A DNA stretch of 64,000 nucleotides from an uncultured bacterium (GCA_905216145.1 CAJMST010000006.1:29274-93273), one strand, 5' to 3'; shown: positions 28,174 through 36,538, numbered from the stretch's first letter. The notes: generated from the letters alone by a model not told the origin. Made by a program: numbers and translations.

Positions 28174-29385
28174 CTATGCATTGAAAACGTAGCGGTCCAG
28201 ACGCTCGCACGCCTCCTTTACGCGCGAAAGCGGCAGCGCCAGATTCACGCGAATATGGCAGGGCCCGTGGAACGGACGGCCGTCCTGATAGCCCACGCCC
28301 ACACGCGCGCCCTCGTCGAGCAGCCATTGGATGTCGCGGCCGTGCACGCGGCACCACTCCGCGCAGTCCAGGAACACCATGTAGGTGCCTTGCGGGCGCG
28401 AATAATTCACGCCCTCAAAATGCTCGTCCACATAATTGCAGAAGTAGTCGACGTTGCCCTTGATAACCTGGCTGAGCTCATCGACCCACTCGTAGCCCTG
28501 CGGCTGGTAGGCGCCGATAAGCGCGTGCATGGAGAGGACGTTCATCTCGTTGTAGTGGGTTTTATCGGACACGGCGCATACGCGGTCGCGCAGCGTCTCG
28601 TTGTAGATAATGTGGTAGCTGCCAACGAGGCCCGCCAGGTTAAACGTCTTGCTCGGCGCGTAGAGGGCAACCGTGCGCATGCGGGCATCCTCGCTCACCG
28701 ACTGTGTCGGGATGTGCTTGTGCCCCGGCAGAATGATGTCGGACCAAATCTCGTCCGAAATTACCACGCAATCGTGCCGACGATAGATGTCCATGGCGCG
28801 CTCGATCTCGTCGTGCTCCCACACGCGGCCGCAGGGATTGTGCGGCGAGCAGAAGACCGCGGCATGGATGCAGTTTTGCTCGAGCTTATGCTCCATGTCC
28901 TCAAAGTCCATGCGCCAGATGCCCTGCTCGTCGAGTTTAAGCGGGCTATGGACAATGCGATAGCCAGCGGCTTCGATGGACTTGGTAAAGCCGATATAGG
29001 TGGGGCTATGGACGAGCACTGCGTCACCCGGCTGCACGTGGGCGCGCAACGTCGACACGACCCCGCCCAGCACGCCGTTCTCGTAGCCGATATGCTCGGG
29101 GAGCAGGCCCTCAACGCCGTTGCGACGGCTCTGCCACTCGATGATGCGGTCGAAGTACTCGGCGCGCGGATGGAAGTAGCCAAACATGGGGTGCTTGGCG
29201 CGCTTAATGATGTGCTCCTGAACCGTTGGCACCGTGGCAAAGTTCATGTCGGCCACCCACATGGGGATGCGGTCGAAGCCCTCGTCGGGCACGTTCGGCG
29301 CCATACCGGGGATCTCGCCCCAGGAGTCGACGGCGATGGCATCCATGTCGTGGCGGTCAATGATCGAGGTGAAGTCGTATTTCAT
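28174..29385 (-). CDS. MalY/PatB-type PLP-dependent C-S lyase/aminotransferase
   Basis: 403 aa, fold type I. PLP Lys246 lies in APSKTFNLAG. SPHNPCGRVW carries the conserved Asn/Pro, VVISDEIWSDI the Asp that binds the PLP pyridine N, and RVNLALPLSRV the substrate-carboxylate Arg. MWVADMNFATVP at the N-terminus (MWVADMDF in most) marks the MalY/PatB subgroup of cystathionine beta-lyases. Expected activity: release of thiols, pyruvate and NH3 from S-substituted cysteines. ATG with GGGAGCG upstream. Confidence 0.9.
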   Translation of the reverse strand: MKYDFTSIIDRHDMDAIAVDSWGEIPGMAPNVPDEGFDRIPMWVADMNFATVPTVQEHIIKRAKHPMFGYFHPRAEYFDRIIEWQSRRNGVEGLLPEHIGYENGVLGGVVSTLRAHVQPGDAVLVHSPTYIGFTKSIEAAGYRIVHSPLKLDEQGIWRMDFEDMEHKLEQNCIHAAVFCSPHNPCGRVWEHDEIERAMDIYRRHDCVVISDEIWSDIILPGHKHIPTQSVSEDARMRTVALYAPSKTFNLAGLVGSYHIIYNETLRDRVCAVSDKTHYNEMNVLSMHALIGAYQPQGYEWVDELSQVIKGNVDYFCNYVDEHFEGVNYSRPQGTYMVFLDCAEWCRVHGRDIQWLLDEGARVGVGYQDGRPFHGPCHIRVNLALPLSRVKEACERLDRYVFNA

Positions 29386-29497
29386 GCTGCGCTCCCGTGC
29401 AAGGTTGATTGTTTTGATAGGCGTTATTGTCCACCAGCGCGGGCGGTTTTGGCACGGGTTTTGCTATTGAATTTGACGGATGCAGACGAATGACCGG

Positions 29498-30244
29498 CTA
29501 GCCCTGCGCGTCGCTGATGGCGGTTACCGTCAGTCTGGTTCCGTCAACCGTAAAGGATATGTCGAGCCCGGCGTAAGCCAGATGGTAAACGCGGTTCGGC
29601 TCGTGTTTGCTGCCCGCGCGGCGCGGGTCCTGGCGAAGGACTTCGATCAAGCCGGGGAGTTTTGCGGGCGGGACCATATCCTGCAGCGTTTGCGGGAAGT
29701 CAGCGTCGAGCTCTTGCCACGGCGCATCTTCAATCCAGCCGCCGGCCGCATCCTGATGGCAATCCGCAAACGGAATGTAGGGCTTGATATCGTAAATGGG
29801 CGTGCCGTCGCGCAGGTCGGCCCCGAGTACGTGGATGATGGGACCGTCGCCGGTAAGTTCAACGCGGCTGAGCTTGACGCAGGTAAGACCGATGGGATTG
29901 GGCCGAAACGGGCTGCGCGTGGCAAAGACGCCCACGTGCTCGGCACCGCCCAAGCGCGGCGGACGCACGGTCTTCGACCACTTGGCGTTGGTGCCGGACC
30001 TGTCCTGCGTCTTGGCATCGGCGGCGATGTCTTTGGCGGTACCGCCGGGCGTTCCGTTTTCAAAGCGCCACAGCAGCCACAGGTGAGAGAAGGAGTCCAG
30101 GCCCTCAACTGCCGCGCTGGAGGCAAATTCCGGCTCAAAGACAATGCGTCCCTGCAGATGGGGCGCCAAAAAGCTGTTGCGCGGAATGCCGAACTTCTGC
30201 GGCAGGTCGGTATGTATGTGTGCGATAGGTTCCATGCCGGTCAT
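29498..30244 (-). CDS. trmO: tRNA (N6-threonylcarbamoyladenosine37-N6)-methyltransferase TrmO
   Basis: About 248 aa. It has the TrmO/VirR fold signature: PIAHIHTDLPQKFGIPRN, EGLDSFSHLWLLWRFE, the RSPFRPNPIGLTCVKL block that binds SAM and DLRDGTPIYDIKPYIPFAD. It N6-methylates t6A37 of tRNA. The N-terminus is placed at ATG 30244 (MTGMEPIAH) or the second Met at 30235; no clear ribosome site is seen. A long open frame upstream is antisense to the XRE gene and is not used. Confidence 0.88.
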   Translation of the reverse strand: MTGMEPIAHIHTDLPQKFGIPRNSFLAPHLQGRIVFEPEFASSAAVEGLDSFSHLWLLWRFENGTPGGTAKDIAADAKTQDRSGTNAKWSKTVRPPRLGGAEHVGVFATRSPFRPNPIGLTCVKLSRVELTGDGPIIHVLGADLRDGTPIYDIKPYIPFADCHQDAAGGWIEDAPWQELDADFPQTLQDMVPPAKLPGLIEVLRQDPRRAGSKHEPNRVYHLAYAGLDISFTVDGTRLTVTAISDAQG

Positions 30245-30376
30245 TGTACGGCATGGAGGTGTGAGGCGTTGTGCGCAATTCTTCGCCGCGGTCCTCCGTC
30301 GTGCAACCAACGATTGCTTGGAAGGGCGCCTGCCGCCGCGTATGCTTAAGCCATCAACCAGCAGAAAGGAGCCGTT

Positions 30377-31204
30377 ATGGCCTTTGCAGAAAAGCTCATC
30401 GCTGTCCGTCGCGCCCATCACCTTACCCAAGAGCAACTCGCCGCTAAGCTCTTTGTCACACGCCAAGCCATCAGCCGTTGGGAACGCGGCGAGGTCACAC
30501 CGGGCATCGACATGATGAAGCTCATTGCAGCCGTGACCGGCGAGCCACTGTCTCATCTGCTCGAAATGCCCGAGCACTATTGCCAGAGCTGCGGCATGAT
30601 ACTCACGCCCGGCGACTGCGGCACCGATGCCACAGGCGCCACGACCGACCATTACTGCAAGTGGTGCTACGACCACGGCAAGTACACCTACGCCACCACC
30701 ATGGAGGCAATGATCGAGGATTGTGCCCCGCGCCTGGCACAAAACACCGGTATGTCGCTCGACGAAGCCGTCTCGCTCATGGGCGCCGTCCTGCCGCAAC
30801 TGGAGCGCTGGCACACCGTGCAGGAAAACGAGGAGCGCTACGGCGCCGAAGCCCGGAAGCGCTACGGCGACGAGGCGATCGACGCAGCAAACGAAGCACT
30901 GCTGGACATGGACCCCGAGACATGGAACGACATGAAGGAACTTGAACGCGCTATTCTGGGCCAACTCTCGATTGCCATGGGCGATGGCGATGCGAATGGA
31001 AGCGAGGCTCGCAAGCTTGTCGCGATGCATCGTCGTTGGATTGGTCTCAACTGGGGACGCGAACCCCAGAACGAAGCGTACCTGGGCCTCGCCCACGGCT
31101 ATCTTGCCGACCAGCGCTTTATCGACTACTACGACAAGCCCTGCGGCACCGGAGCTACGGCGTTTCTGGTCCAGGCCATCGAGTCGTCTTTGGCGCGTGC
31201 ATAG
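30377..31204 (+). CDS. XRE HTH - zinc ribbon - TipAS-like regulator
   Basis: 275 aa. Three parts are seen: HTH_3 at 1-60 (LTQEQLAAKLFVTRQAISRWERGE); a zinc-ribbon-like segment with C69, C72, C81, C94 and C97 (CQSCGMIL ... HYCKWCYDHGKY); and a C-terminal TipAS-like effector domain from about 150 (YGAEARKRYGDEAIDAANEAL ... HRRWIGLNWGREPQNEAYLGLAHGYLADQRFIDYYDK). In TipA this domain captures thiopeptide-type antibiotics covalently or tightly. ATG behind AAAGGAG. Divergent from trmO, followed by glutaredoxin. Ligand unknown. Confidence 0.85.
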   Translation: MAFAEKLIAVRRAHHLTQEQLAAKLFVTRQAISRWERGEVTPGIDMMKLIAAVTGEPLSHLLEMPEHYCQSCGMILTPGDCGTDATGATTDHYCKWCYDHGKYTYATTMEAMIEDCAPRLAQNTGMSLDEAVSLMGAVLPQLERWHTVQENEERYGAEARKRYGDEAIDAANEALLDMDPETWNDMKELERAILGQLSIAMGDGDANGSEARKLVAMHRRWIGLNWGREPQNEAYLGLAHGYLADQRFIDYYDKPCGTGATAFLVQAIESSLARA

Positions 31205-31255
31205 ACCGCGGCGGCTTTGGGTATTTCAATCGAAACCTCAACCGATTGGAGACCC

Positions 31256-31501
31256 ATGGCTACTGATCACGAGCTCGTGCTCTACGTTATGACCGGCTGC
31301 CCGTATTGCATAAAGGTCAAGCGCTTTTTGGCCGATAACGGGGTGACCATTCCCGAGCGCAATATCTCGACCGATACCGAGGCCGAGCAGACGCTCATCG
31401 CCGTCGGCGGAAAACGCCAGGTTCCCTGCTTGTTCATCGACGGCAAGCCGCTCTACGAGTCGAGCGACATCATCGCGTGGGTGCAGAAGAACCTGCTCTA
31501 A
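31256..31501 (+). CDS. glutaredoxin-like protein
   Basis: 81 aa from ATG 31256, with TTGGAG upstream. Active site CPYC at residues 15-18 and the TVPxL-type cis-Pro region QVPCLFIDGKPLYESSDIIAW. It reduces disulfides or serves as a glutathione-independent redoxin, since Coriobacteria generally lack classical glutathione use. It is 51 bp after the XRE gene and may be co-transcribed. Confidence 0.9.
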   Translation: MATDHELVLYVMTGCPYCIKVKRFLADNGVTIPERNISTDTEAEQTLIAVGGKRQVPCLFIDGKPLYESSDIIAWVQKNLL

Positions 31502-31537
31502 CACTCGCGTTGCGACCGGCTCGCCCCAACCTATACG

Positions 31538-31611
31538 ACCCAAACATGTACGCCAGCATCCAAAGTCGACCATTTCCGACATCTTTGGATGCTGGCGTAC
31601 AGCTTTTGGGT
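31538..31611. repeat. 74-bp palindromic repeat, copy 1 of a covarying pair
   Basis: ACCCAAACATGTACGCCAGC on the left and GCTGGCGTACAGC ... TTTGGGT on the right, with a TCGAC...CGACAT loop. The second copy is at 32618. Stem base pairs G-C here become A-T there, so the fold is conserved. Confidence 0.9.
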
Positions 31612-31693
31612 AGCCATGGACGCTCTTAGCCGGCTAATTGTTTGAGGCGACCTTTGGATTATGGCTGTTTGACGCCTCTGGAAAGGTTTCCGA

Positions 31694-31937
31694 GAGGGCT
31701 GTGGTCAAAAAAGGCCAAATATGAGTACTGCTACCTGTTTAGTAGCAGCGATTTTGATCACTTCAGGAACTATTCAACGTTCCACTCGTCCGCAGACGAC
31801 GTTATTTCTCCTCATATGTTCAATAAAAGTAGCTCCTAATGGGAACAAATCTCATCAGGAGCTGCTATTTATAGCAAAATAAATGCAACAATAATGGCAA
31901 CAGTACTCATATTTGCCCTTTTTTGACCACGACCCTC
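31694..31937. repeat. 37-bp inverted repeat enclosing an A+T-richer segment
   Basis: GTGGTCAAAAAAGGCCAAAT on the left (within 31694-31730) and its near-exact complement at 31901-31937. Between them an inner hairpin AGTAGCTCCT / AGGAGCTGCT (31828-31866) and CTGCTAC / GTAGCAG (31728-31748) occur. Looks like a non-autonomous mobile or RNA-forming element. The rest of 31612-32257 holds no supported gene. Confidence 0.7.
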
Positions 31938-32257
31938 CAGAATAGTCGCTGAGAACGACACTAAATGACAAAATCCGACACTTGGACGTTCTTATATGAG
32001 TAGCCATTGAAGGACACCTAACGACTACTCCCATTCGCGACACACTGTGTCGCGAATTAAGCTGGCCCCATTACCGAAGACCAGTGAGAGCTCCTGCCCA
32101 GAATCTCGATAGCTTAATAAAGGGCTCCCCTCCGGAAGTTCAATGAACATCCAAATTCCAAGCTGAAAAGCAAAGGAGTATCGAAGCCGTCAATGCTCAT
32201 TTCCTATCGAACAGGCGGGTCAAAACAAGCTAATTAGCCCGATGAACTGCTTGTATT

Positions 32258-32318
32258 TTTGTCTACAAAATTGTATACAAAAAGAGAATCCGAGAACCGG
32301 CGCTCGACATTATGTCGA
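32258..32318 (+). promoter_or_regulatory. multiple palindromes upstream of RHH gene, putative operators
   Basis: TTTGTCTACAAA (32258-32269) and the perfect TTGTATACAA (32271-32280) have centres 12 bp apart; a third perfect dyad, TCGACAT-T-ATGTCGA (32304-32318), lies just before the AGGAGG site. RHH antitoxins autoregulate from such tandem sites. Confidence 0.5.
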
Positions 32319-32333
32319 TCGATAGGAGGCGCC

Positions 32334-32600
32334 ATGGATGCTAAGCAGCTCGAAAAGATGATGGGGTTTGCTCCCGGAGAGTTGAAGAAAGCCGCGGAAG
32401 CCTACGAAAAAGATGAGTGGCCGAAAGGTCGCACCATCAAGTTGGGAAGGCCACCAATCTCCGATGAGCCGAGCGTCGTTATATCAGCACGTGTGGGCGA
32501 ATCGATTCTTGAGGCGTTTGACGAAAAAGCCAAACGCCATGGGCAAACACGCACGGAGCGGCTCAGAGAGCTCATTATACTTGATGCACTGATTGCCTAG
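32334..32600 (+). CDS. ribbon-helix-helix DNA-binding protein, antitoxin-like
   Basis: 88 aa from ATG 32334, behind a strong TAGGAGG. The C-terminal 45 residues (PSVVISARVGESILEAFDEKAKRHGQTRTERLRELIILDA) have the strand-helix-helix pattern of RHH proteins; the N-terminus is a charged tail. No toxin gene follows, so it is an orphan antitoxin or a stand-alone regulator. It sits in an A+T-richer island between two copies of a palindromic repeat. Confidence 0.72.
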   Translation: MDAKQLEKMMGFAPGELKKAAEAYEKDEWPKGRTIKLGRPPISDEPSVVISARVGESILEAFDEKAKRHGQTRTERLRELIILDALIA

Positions 32601-32617
32601 GCCCGCTCCCCCGTCGG

Positions 32618-32691
32618 ACCCAAACATGTACACCAGCATCCAAAGTCGACATTTTTCGACATCTTTGGATGCTGGTGTACAGCTTTTTGCT
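32618..32691. repeat. 74-bp palindromic repeat, copy 2
   Basis: ACCCAAACATGTACACCAGC on the left, GCTGGTGTACAGC on the right. Compared with copy 1 the left G and right C became A and T, keeping the pair. Confidence 0.9.
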
Positions 32692-32695
32692 ACAT

Positions 32696-32751
32696 AGTCG
32701 TTGGGGACGTCCTTAAATGACCAGTCGTTAAAGAACGCTCCCGATGACTAG
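32696..32751. repeat. composite repeat, GGGGACGTCC family, copy 4
   Basis: TAGTCGTTGGGGACGTCC, a CCAGTCGTTAAAGAACG middle and GATGACTAG. On the minus strand it starts one base after the dus stop codon. Confidence 0.8.
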
Positions 32752-33705
32752 TTAGCCGTGGAAGCGGGCTATGGGTGCAAGTGGCTGCTCGCGAAAGACG
32801 CGCTCGACGGCGGCGCGGTATTCGTCGACCTTTTTGGTCTTACGTACGAGCTTGTGAACGGTAGCGGGGTCGGCGAAAGCGCACTTGACGTAGAACCACC
32901 ACTCCTTCATACGAAAGACCGCATTGCCGCCAATCTCTTCTGCATAGGCCGCAAACAGTGTGTCATGGAAGCGCTGCAGCTCAGCAGCCGTTGCAGCAGG
33001 GCCGCCCTTGACCATGCGAGCGAGCGCGGGATTCGCGAGCAAGCCGCGCCCCAGCATTACATGGCGCGTGCCGGGATAGGCCTCCACCAGCGCATCCATA
33101 TCCTCAAGATCAAAAATGTCGCCGTTATAGGCCACGGGGAACGGCGCACGCTCCAGCGTTTCGCCATAGAACTCCTTGCGCGGCGAGCCCGTATAGCGGT
33201 CCTTTTGCACGCGCGGGTGCACAATCAGCTCTGCTAGCGGCATGCGGCAATACAGATCGAGCACGCGCTCGTATTCGTCGTCGCTCTCCAGCCCCAGCCT
33301 GGTTTTTACCGACACCGGCAACGGCGAGCGCTCGCACACATCACGCAAGAACACTTCGAGCTCGTCCAAGTTACGCAAGAAACCCGAGCCCTTGCCCTTG
33401 GCGACAACCGTCCCCGAGGGGCAACCCAAGTTGAGATTGACCTCGCGATAGCCCATGTCGGCGAGCACCTGTGCCGCCCACACAAACTCGTCCGCGTTCT
33501 TGGACATCAGCTGAGGCACCACGTTGAGCCCCTGGTTATTGGCAGGATCGATCTCCTTAAACGCCTTGCCGCCAAAGCGGTTTCCCACCCGCGGCGGCGG
33601 CAAAAACGGCGTGTAATAGCAATCGAGCGCACCGAAGCACTCCGCATGCACGCGACGGAACACATGCCCGGTAATCCCCTCCATGGGGGCCAGCGAAAGG
33701 ATCAT
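32752..33705 (-). CDS. tRNA-dihydrouridine synthase family protein
   Basis: 317-aa FMN TIM-barrel enzyme that reduces uridine in tRNA. LAPMEGITGHVFRR opens the barrel, NLNLGCPSG carries catalytic Cys95, VSVKTRLGLE and VHPRVQKDRYTG bind FMN/tRNA, and VAYNGDI ... VMLGRGLLANPAL the phosphate. Closest in style to DusB/DusC-like bacterial enzymes. AGAAGAG is upstream of the ATG. Monocistronic. Confidence 0.9.
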   Translation of the reverse strand: MILSLAPMEGITGHVFRRVHAECFGALDCYYTPFLPPPRVGNRFGGKAFKEIDPANNQGLNVVPQLMSKNADEFVWAAQVLADMGYREVNLNLGCPSGTVVAKGKGSGFLRNLDELEVFLRDVCERSPLPVSVKTRLGLESDDEYERVLDLYCRMPLAELIVHPRVQKDRYTGSPRKEFYGETLERAPFPVAYNGDIFDLEDMDALVEAYPGTRHVMLGRGLLANPALARMVKGGPAATAAELQRFHDTLFAAYAEEIGGNAVFRMKEWWFYVKCAFADPATVHKLVRKTKKVDEYRAAVERVFREQPLAPIARFHG

Positions 33706-33729
33706 CTACTCTTCTCTCATATCAACACA

Positions 33730-33755
33730 ACAAAGGGGCCGTCCCTTTGTCACAT
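33730..33755. repeat. palindromic repeat, TGACAAAGG family, copy 3
   Basis: ACAAAGGGGCCGTCCCTTTGTCACAT; in the dus leader region. Confidence 0.8.
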
Positions 33756-33838
33756 GCATTATGCCTTGCGCTTCAGGCGATTCACAAGGAAGAGGTAGCT
33801 ACTGAACGATGACCACCCTCCAGCCGCACCCCATACAA

Positions 33839-34020
33839 CGAGGTCTAATACTTTTCCCGAGAAGTGAACGAGTGAAAACGGGCCCCGAAGCATCTGCACT
33901 TTCGAGATGCAATTTCCTGCGGTTTTGCCAGCCAAATCCTGCGGGTTTGACGTCTAAAAATGTCGATGCTTCGGAGGCCCAAGTATGGCCGTTCATTTCT
34001 CGGAAAAGTATTAGACCTCG
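33839..34020. mobile_element. 182-bp palindromic MITE-like element
   Basis: Perfect 19-bp ends CGAGGTCTAATACTTTTCC and GGAAAAGTATTAGACCTCG enclose imperfectly complementary arms (GAAGTGAACG/CGTTCATTTC; CCGAAGCATC/GATGCTTCGG). No reading frame is supported. A remnant of the right flank recurs at 40194-40220. No target duplication could be identified. Confidence 0.7.
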
Positions 34021-34035
34021 ATTTACATGCCACTC

Positions 34036-34068
34036 AATGTGACAAAGTGGCTGCTCCTTTGTCACATT
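34036..34068. repeat. palindromic repeat, TGACAAAGG family, copy 4
   Basis: AATGTGACAAAG / CTTTGTCACATT with a TGGCTGCTC-type loop; adjoins the MITE-like element. Confidence 0.85.
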
Positions 34069-34073
34069 CGATG

Positions 34074-34103
34074 AAAAAGGGCACCGATGTTAGTCGATGC
34101 CCC
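34074..34103 (-). terminator. rho-independent terminator of agmatine operon
   Basis: GGGCACCGA / TCGATGCCC stem with one mismatch, followed on the minus strand by TTTTT (34078-34074). Confidence 0.85.
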
Positions 34104-34152
34104 AAAGCGGCTGCAGGTTAAGCCCTACAGCGTATGTCTAAGACGAATCGAA

Positions 34153-35418
34153 CTATTCGTCCCAGGAGAGGTTCTTACCAGTCTTTTTTGCCAGCAGCAA
34201 GAACAGGCCGATAATAACGTTGCATGCGATGCAGAAGATGAAGACGCCCTGGAAGGAGCCGACAAGCTCATAGACCTTCATCATAACGGGCATGCCAAAG
34301 GCGCCGACGATATAGCCCACGGAGCAGATCAGCGCGAAGATGCGACCGAAATCGCGGGAGCCAAAGACATCCATAACCAAAACGGTCAGGGCAGTGCCAG
34401 CGATGACGTACATTACGTCGTTCACGCCTGCTGCGAGGATGCTGAGCGTCGAGTTGCCGCTGCTCATCATGAGCATGACAAAGGAGAGGATGGAGACAGC
34501 GAGCCAGCCCAGAATGGCCTTCGTGCTGCCGAACCTATCGCAAGTGGTGCCGACGATCGGATTGAGGAACAGATCGAAGAGCGATGCAGCGGATACCATG
34601 AAGCCGCCCACCATGGGGCTAAAACCAACCTCGGAAGCATACGTCGGGAAGAGCTGGTTCATGCAGCAAGTGAGCTGAACGAGACAGAGGAAGCCGATGC
34701 AGAAGAAGAAGGCAGGCGACTTAATGGCGCGCGCATAGCTAACGCCACGCGTGCTATCCTCGGTCGTCTCCTCGGTCTCGGTGACCGTCTCGCCCTCGAC
34801 GTAGCCATAGGGCAGCATGCCCTTGTCCTGAGGCTTATAGCGGATAATCAGGACGGAAGCGGGGAGAATGAGCACGGCGGAGACGCCAGCGAGCACCAGA
34901 TAGCCAGTCCTCCAGCCAGCGGCCTCGATGACAGAGGTGATGACGGGGCTCATGATGAGCATGTAAATCGAGTTCACTGCCCAAGCGAGACCGATTGCCA
35001 GGCCACCAGATTTTTTGAACCACTGGTCAATAACGTCGGACATGGCGACGCCGGTGGTGAAGGCGAAGCAAACGCCAATCAGGGCGCCAGCGGCGATGAA
35101 CATCCAGACTTCGGTGTAGAAGGCCATGCCTGCGCCGGCGGCGAGCAGAATAAGCTCGACGACGGGGAGCCAAACCTTGCCAACAACCTTGGGGATGAGT
35201 TTTCCGACAAACGGAAGCGCCGCCGCAAGACCGATGAGCGTCGCGGTGAAGTAATACGAGAAGATTGAATAGTCAAACCCGAACTCCTCGCACACGGGCG
35301 CGACGAAGGAGCCGGCGATTACGCTATAGGATCCAGTCGTACCAGCAGACATGAGGCCAAGCGCGATTACGAGAACCCATGCGTAAACCTTGCTGCTCTT
35401 TAACTTTGCATTTTCCAT
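34153..35418 (-). CDS. OFA-type MFS transporter, agmatine operon
   Basis: 421 aa, 12 helices. Oxalate/formate-antiporter-like layout: AWVLVIALGLMSAGTTGSYSVIAGSFVAPV at the N-terminus and AFGMPVMMKVYELVGSFQGVFIF at the end. The start is MENAKLKSS (35418) with GGAGCTG upstream, 11 bp after ptcA. Third gene of the aguA-ptcA operon, so it may import agmatine or exchange agmatine for putrescine, in place of the AguD-type antiporter. A paralogue lies at 38796-40076. Confidence 0.88.
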   Translation of the reverse strand: MENAKLKSSKVYAWVLVIALGLMSAGTTGSYSVIAGSFVAPVCEEFGFDYSIFSYYFTATLIGLAAALPFVGKLIPKVVGKVWLPVVELILLAAGAGMAFYTEVWMFIAAGALIGVCFAFTTGVAMSDVIDQWFKKSGGLAIGLAWAVNSIYMLIMSPVITSVIEAAGWRTGYLVLAGVSAVLILPASVLIIRYKPQDKGMLPYGYVEGETVTETEETTEDSTRGVSYARAIKSPAFFFCIGFLCLVQLTCCMNQLFPTYASEVGFSPMVGGFMVSAASLFDLFLNPIVGTTCDRFGSTKAILGWLAVSILSFVMLMMSSGNSTLSILAAGVNDVMYVIAGTALTVLVMDVFGSRDFGRIFALICSVGYIVGAFGMPVMMKVYELVGSFQGVFIFCIACNVIIGLFLLLAKKTGKNLSWDE

Positions 35419-35429
35419 TGACGCAGCTC

Positions 35430-36494
35430 CTAGAGACCCAGAAGGGCACACATAACGGCCTTGATGGTGTGCTGACGGTTCTCTGCCTCACGGAAGATGA
35501 CCGAAGCGTTGGCCTCAAAGCACTCGTCGGCAATCTCGAAACCCTCGGTGATGATCTCGCGATGAAGGTCGTTCTTGCACTGGTCGAGGAGCATCTTGCC
35601 AACACGGTGATCCGCGTTGTGGACAGAGGGAAGCTCATGCATGCAGAAGATGTCGGGATTGTTGGTGCGCTTGCACAGCTCGCTGGTGACGCGATAGGGG
35701 TACAGAGACTCGGCATCGCCCAACCAGGAGTTGTAGTCGTCGGGATCCAGAACCTCTTCTCCGCACTCGGGGTTGATGTAGCGCCACTCCTCGGTAACGA
35801 TAACGTCAACGCCATCCAGGGCATCGAGGTCAGAGGTGATGGTAAAGGTCCTATTGGGAGCGTACTTGGCGTAGCAGGCCTCCACCTCTTCGATCATTTC
35901 CTTGCACATCTGATGACGGAGGTCGTCGGGGCCGATGGCGAGGAAGTCCATGTCGAGCATAGCGCACAGACGGCCATACCACACTGGGGCGCCGGCGCAG
36001 TTGCCAACGAAAGCCATCTTCTTGCCGCGGCTCGTACGCAGACCGCCCCATTGCTCTTCCATCGTAAGAGCGTCAGCGAGCATCTGAGTCGGGTGATCGC
36101 CGAGAGTAAGGGCATTGATGACCGGGATGTCAACCAGGTCGGCGACGTCATAGAGGAACTGCTCGTCCTTCTGTGCGCGGTAGACGATGAGATCGTACAT
36201 GCCGTTAAAGACGCGCATGGCATCCTTGACGGTCTCGCAGTCACCCATGTGGGAGTTGGTCAGATAAGTGAAGCCCATGCCCAAATCATTGCAGGAGGTC
36301 TCGAATGCGCAACGAGTACGGGTCGAGCCCCACTCAAAGTTGGCGAGGACGTTTTTGCCGGGGAAGTAGCGCTGGTCGACACCAGACTTCTTCTGAGCCT
36401 TAAGGTTCCAGGCAAGATCGATGAGATAGCGGAAATCCTCGGAGGAGAGATCATGGATGTTGATGTAGTCGCGACCGCGGAGGCTGTTGTTCAT
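35430..36494 (-). CDS. ptcA: putrescine carbamoyltransferase
   Basis: 354 aa, transcarbamylase fold. Carbamoyl-phosphate motif STRTR is at 57-61 and HPTQ at 134-137. The usual HCLP amine-site motif reads MHELP at 285-289, so the Cys is replaced by Glu. Next to agmatine deiminase, the expected reaction is phosphorolysis of N-carbamoylputrescine to putrescine plus carbamoyl phosphate. GGAAAGG lies upstream of the ATG. A hairpin separates it from aguA. Ornithine or YgeW-like specificity remains an alternative because of the altered motif. Confidence 0.82.
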   Translation of the reverse strand: MNNSLRGRDYINIHDLSSEDFRYLIDLAWNLKAQKKSGVDQRYFPGKNVLANFEWGSTRTRCAFETSCNDLGMGFTYLTNSHMGDCETVKDAMRVFNGMYDLIVYRAQKDEQFLYDVADLVDIPVINALTLGDHPTQMLADALTMEEQWGGLRTSRGKKMAFVGNCAGAPVWYGRLCAMLDMDFLAIGPDDLRHQMCKEMIEEVEACYAKYAPNRTFTITSDLDALDGVDVIVTEEWRYINPECGEEVLDPDDYNSWLGDAESLYPYRVTSELCKRTNNPDIFCMHELPSVHNADHRVGKMLLDQCKNDLHREIITEGFEIADECFEANASVIFREAENRQHTIKAVMCALLGL

Positions 36495-36538
36495 GCCTAT
36501 TTCCTTTCCATTTAGTGATAGATGAATGTCGAATGTGT

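Noticed and set aside
30245..31096. N-terminal extension of TrmO by about 280 codons
   Set aside because: Entirely antisense to the XRE-TipAS gene; TrmO homology begins only at MEPIAH.
31642..32043. Two small ORFs reading WSKKxKYEYC (31642-31839 plus, 31855-32043 minus)
   Set aside because: Both arise from the two arms of one inverted repeat; no ribosome sites and no independent support.
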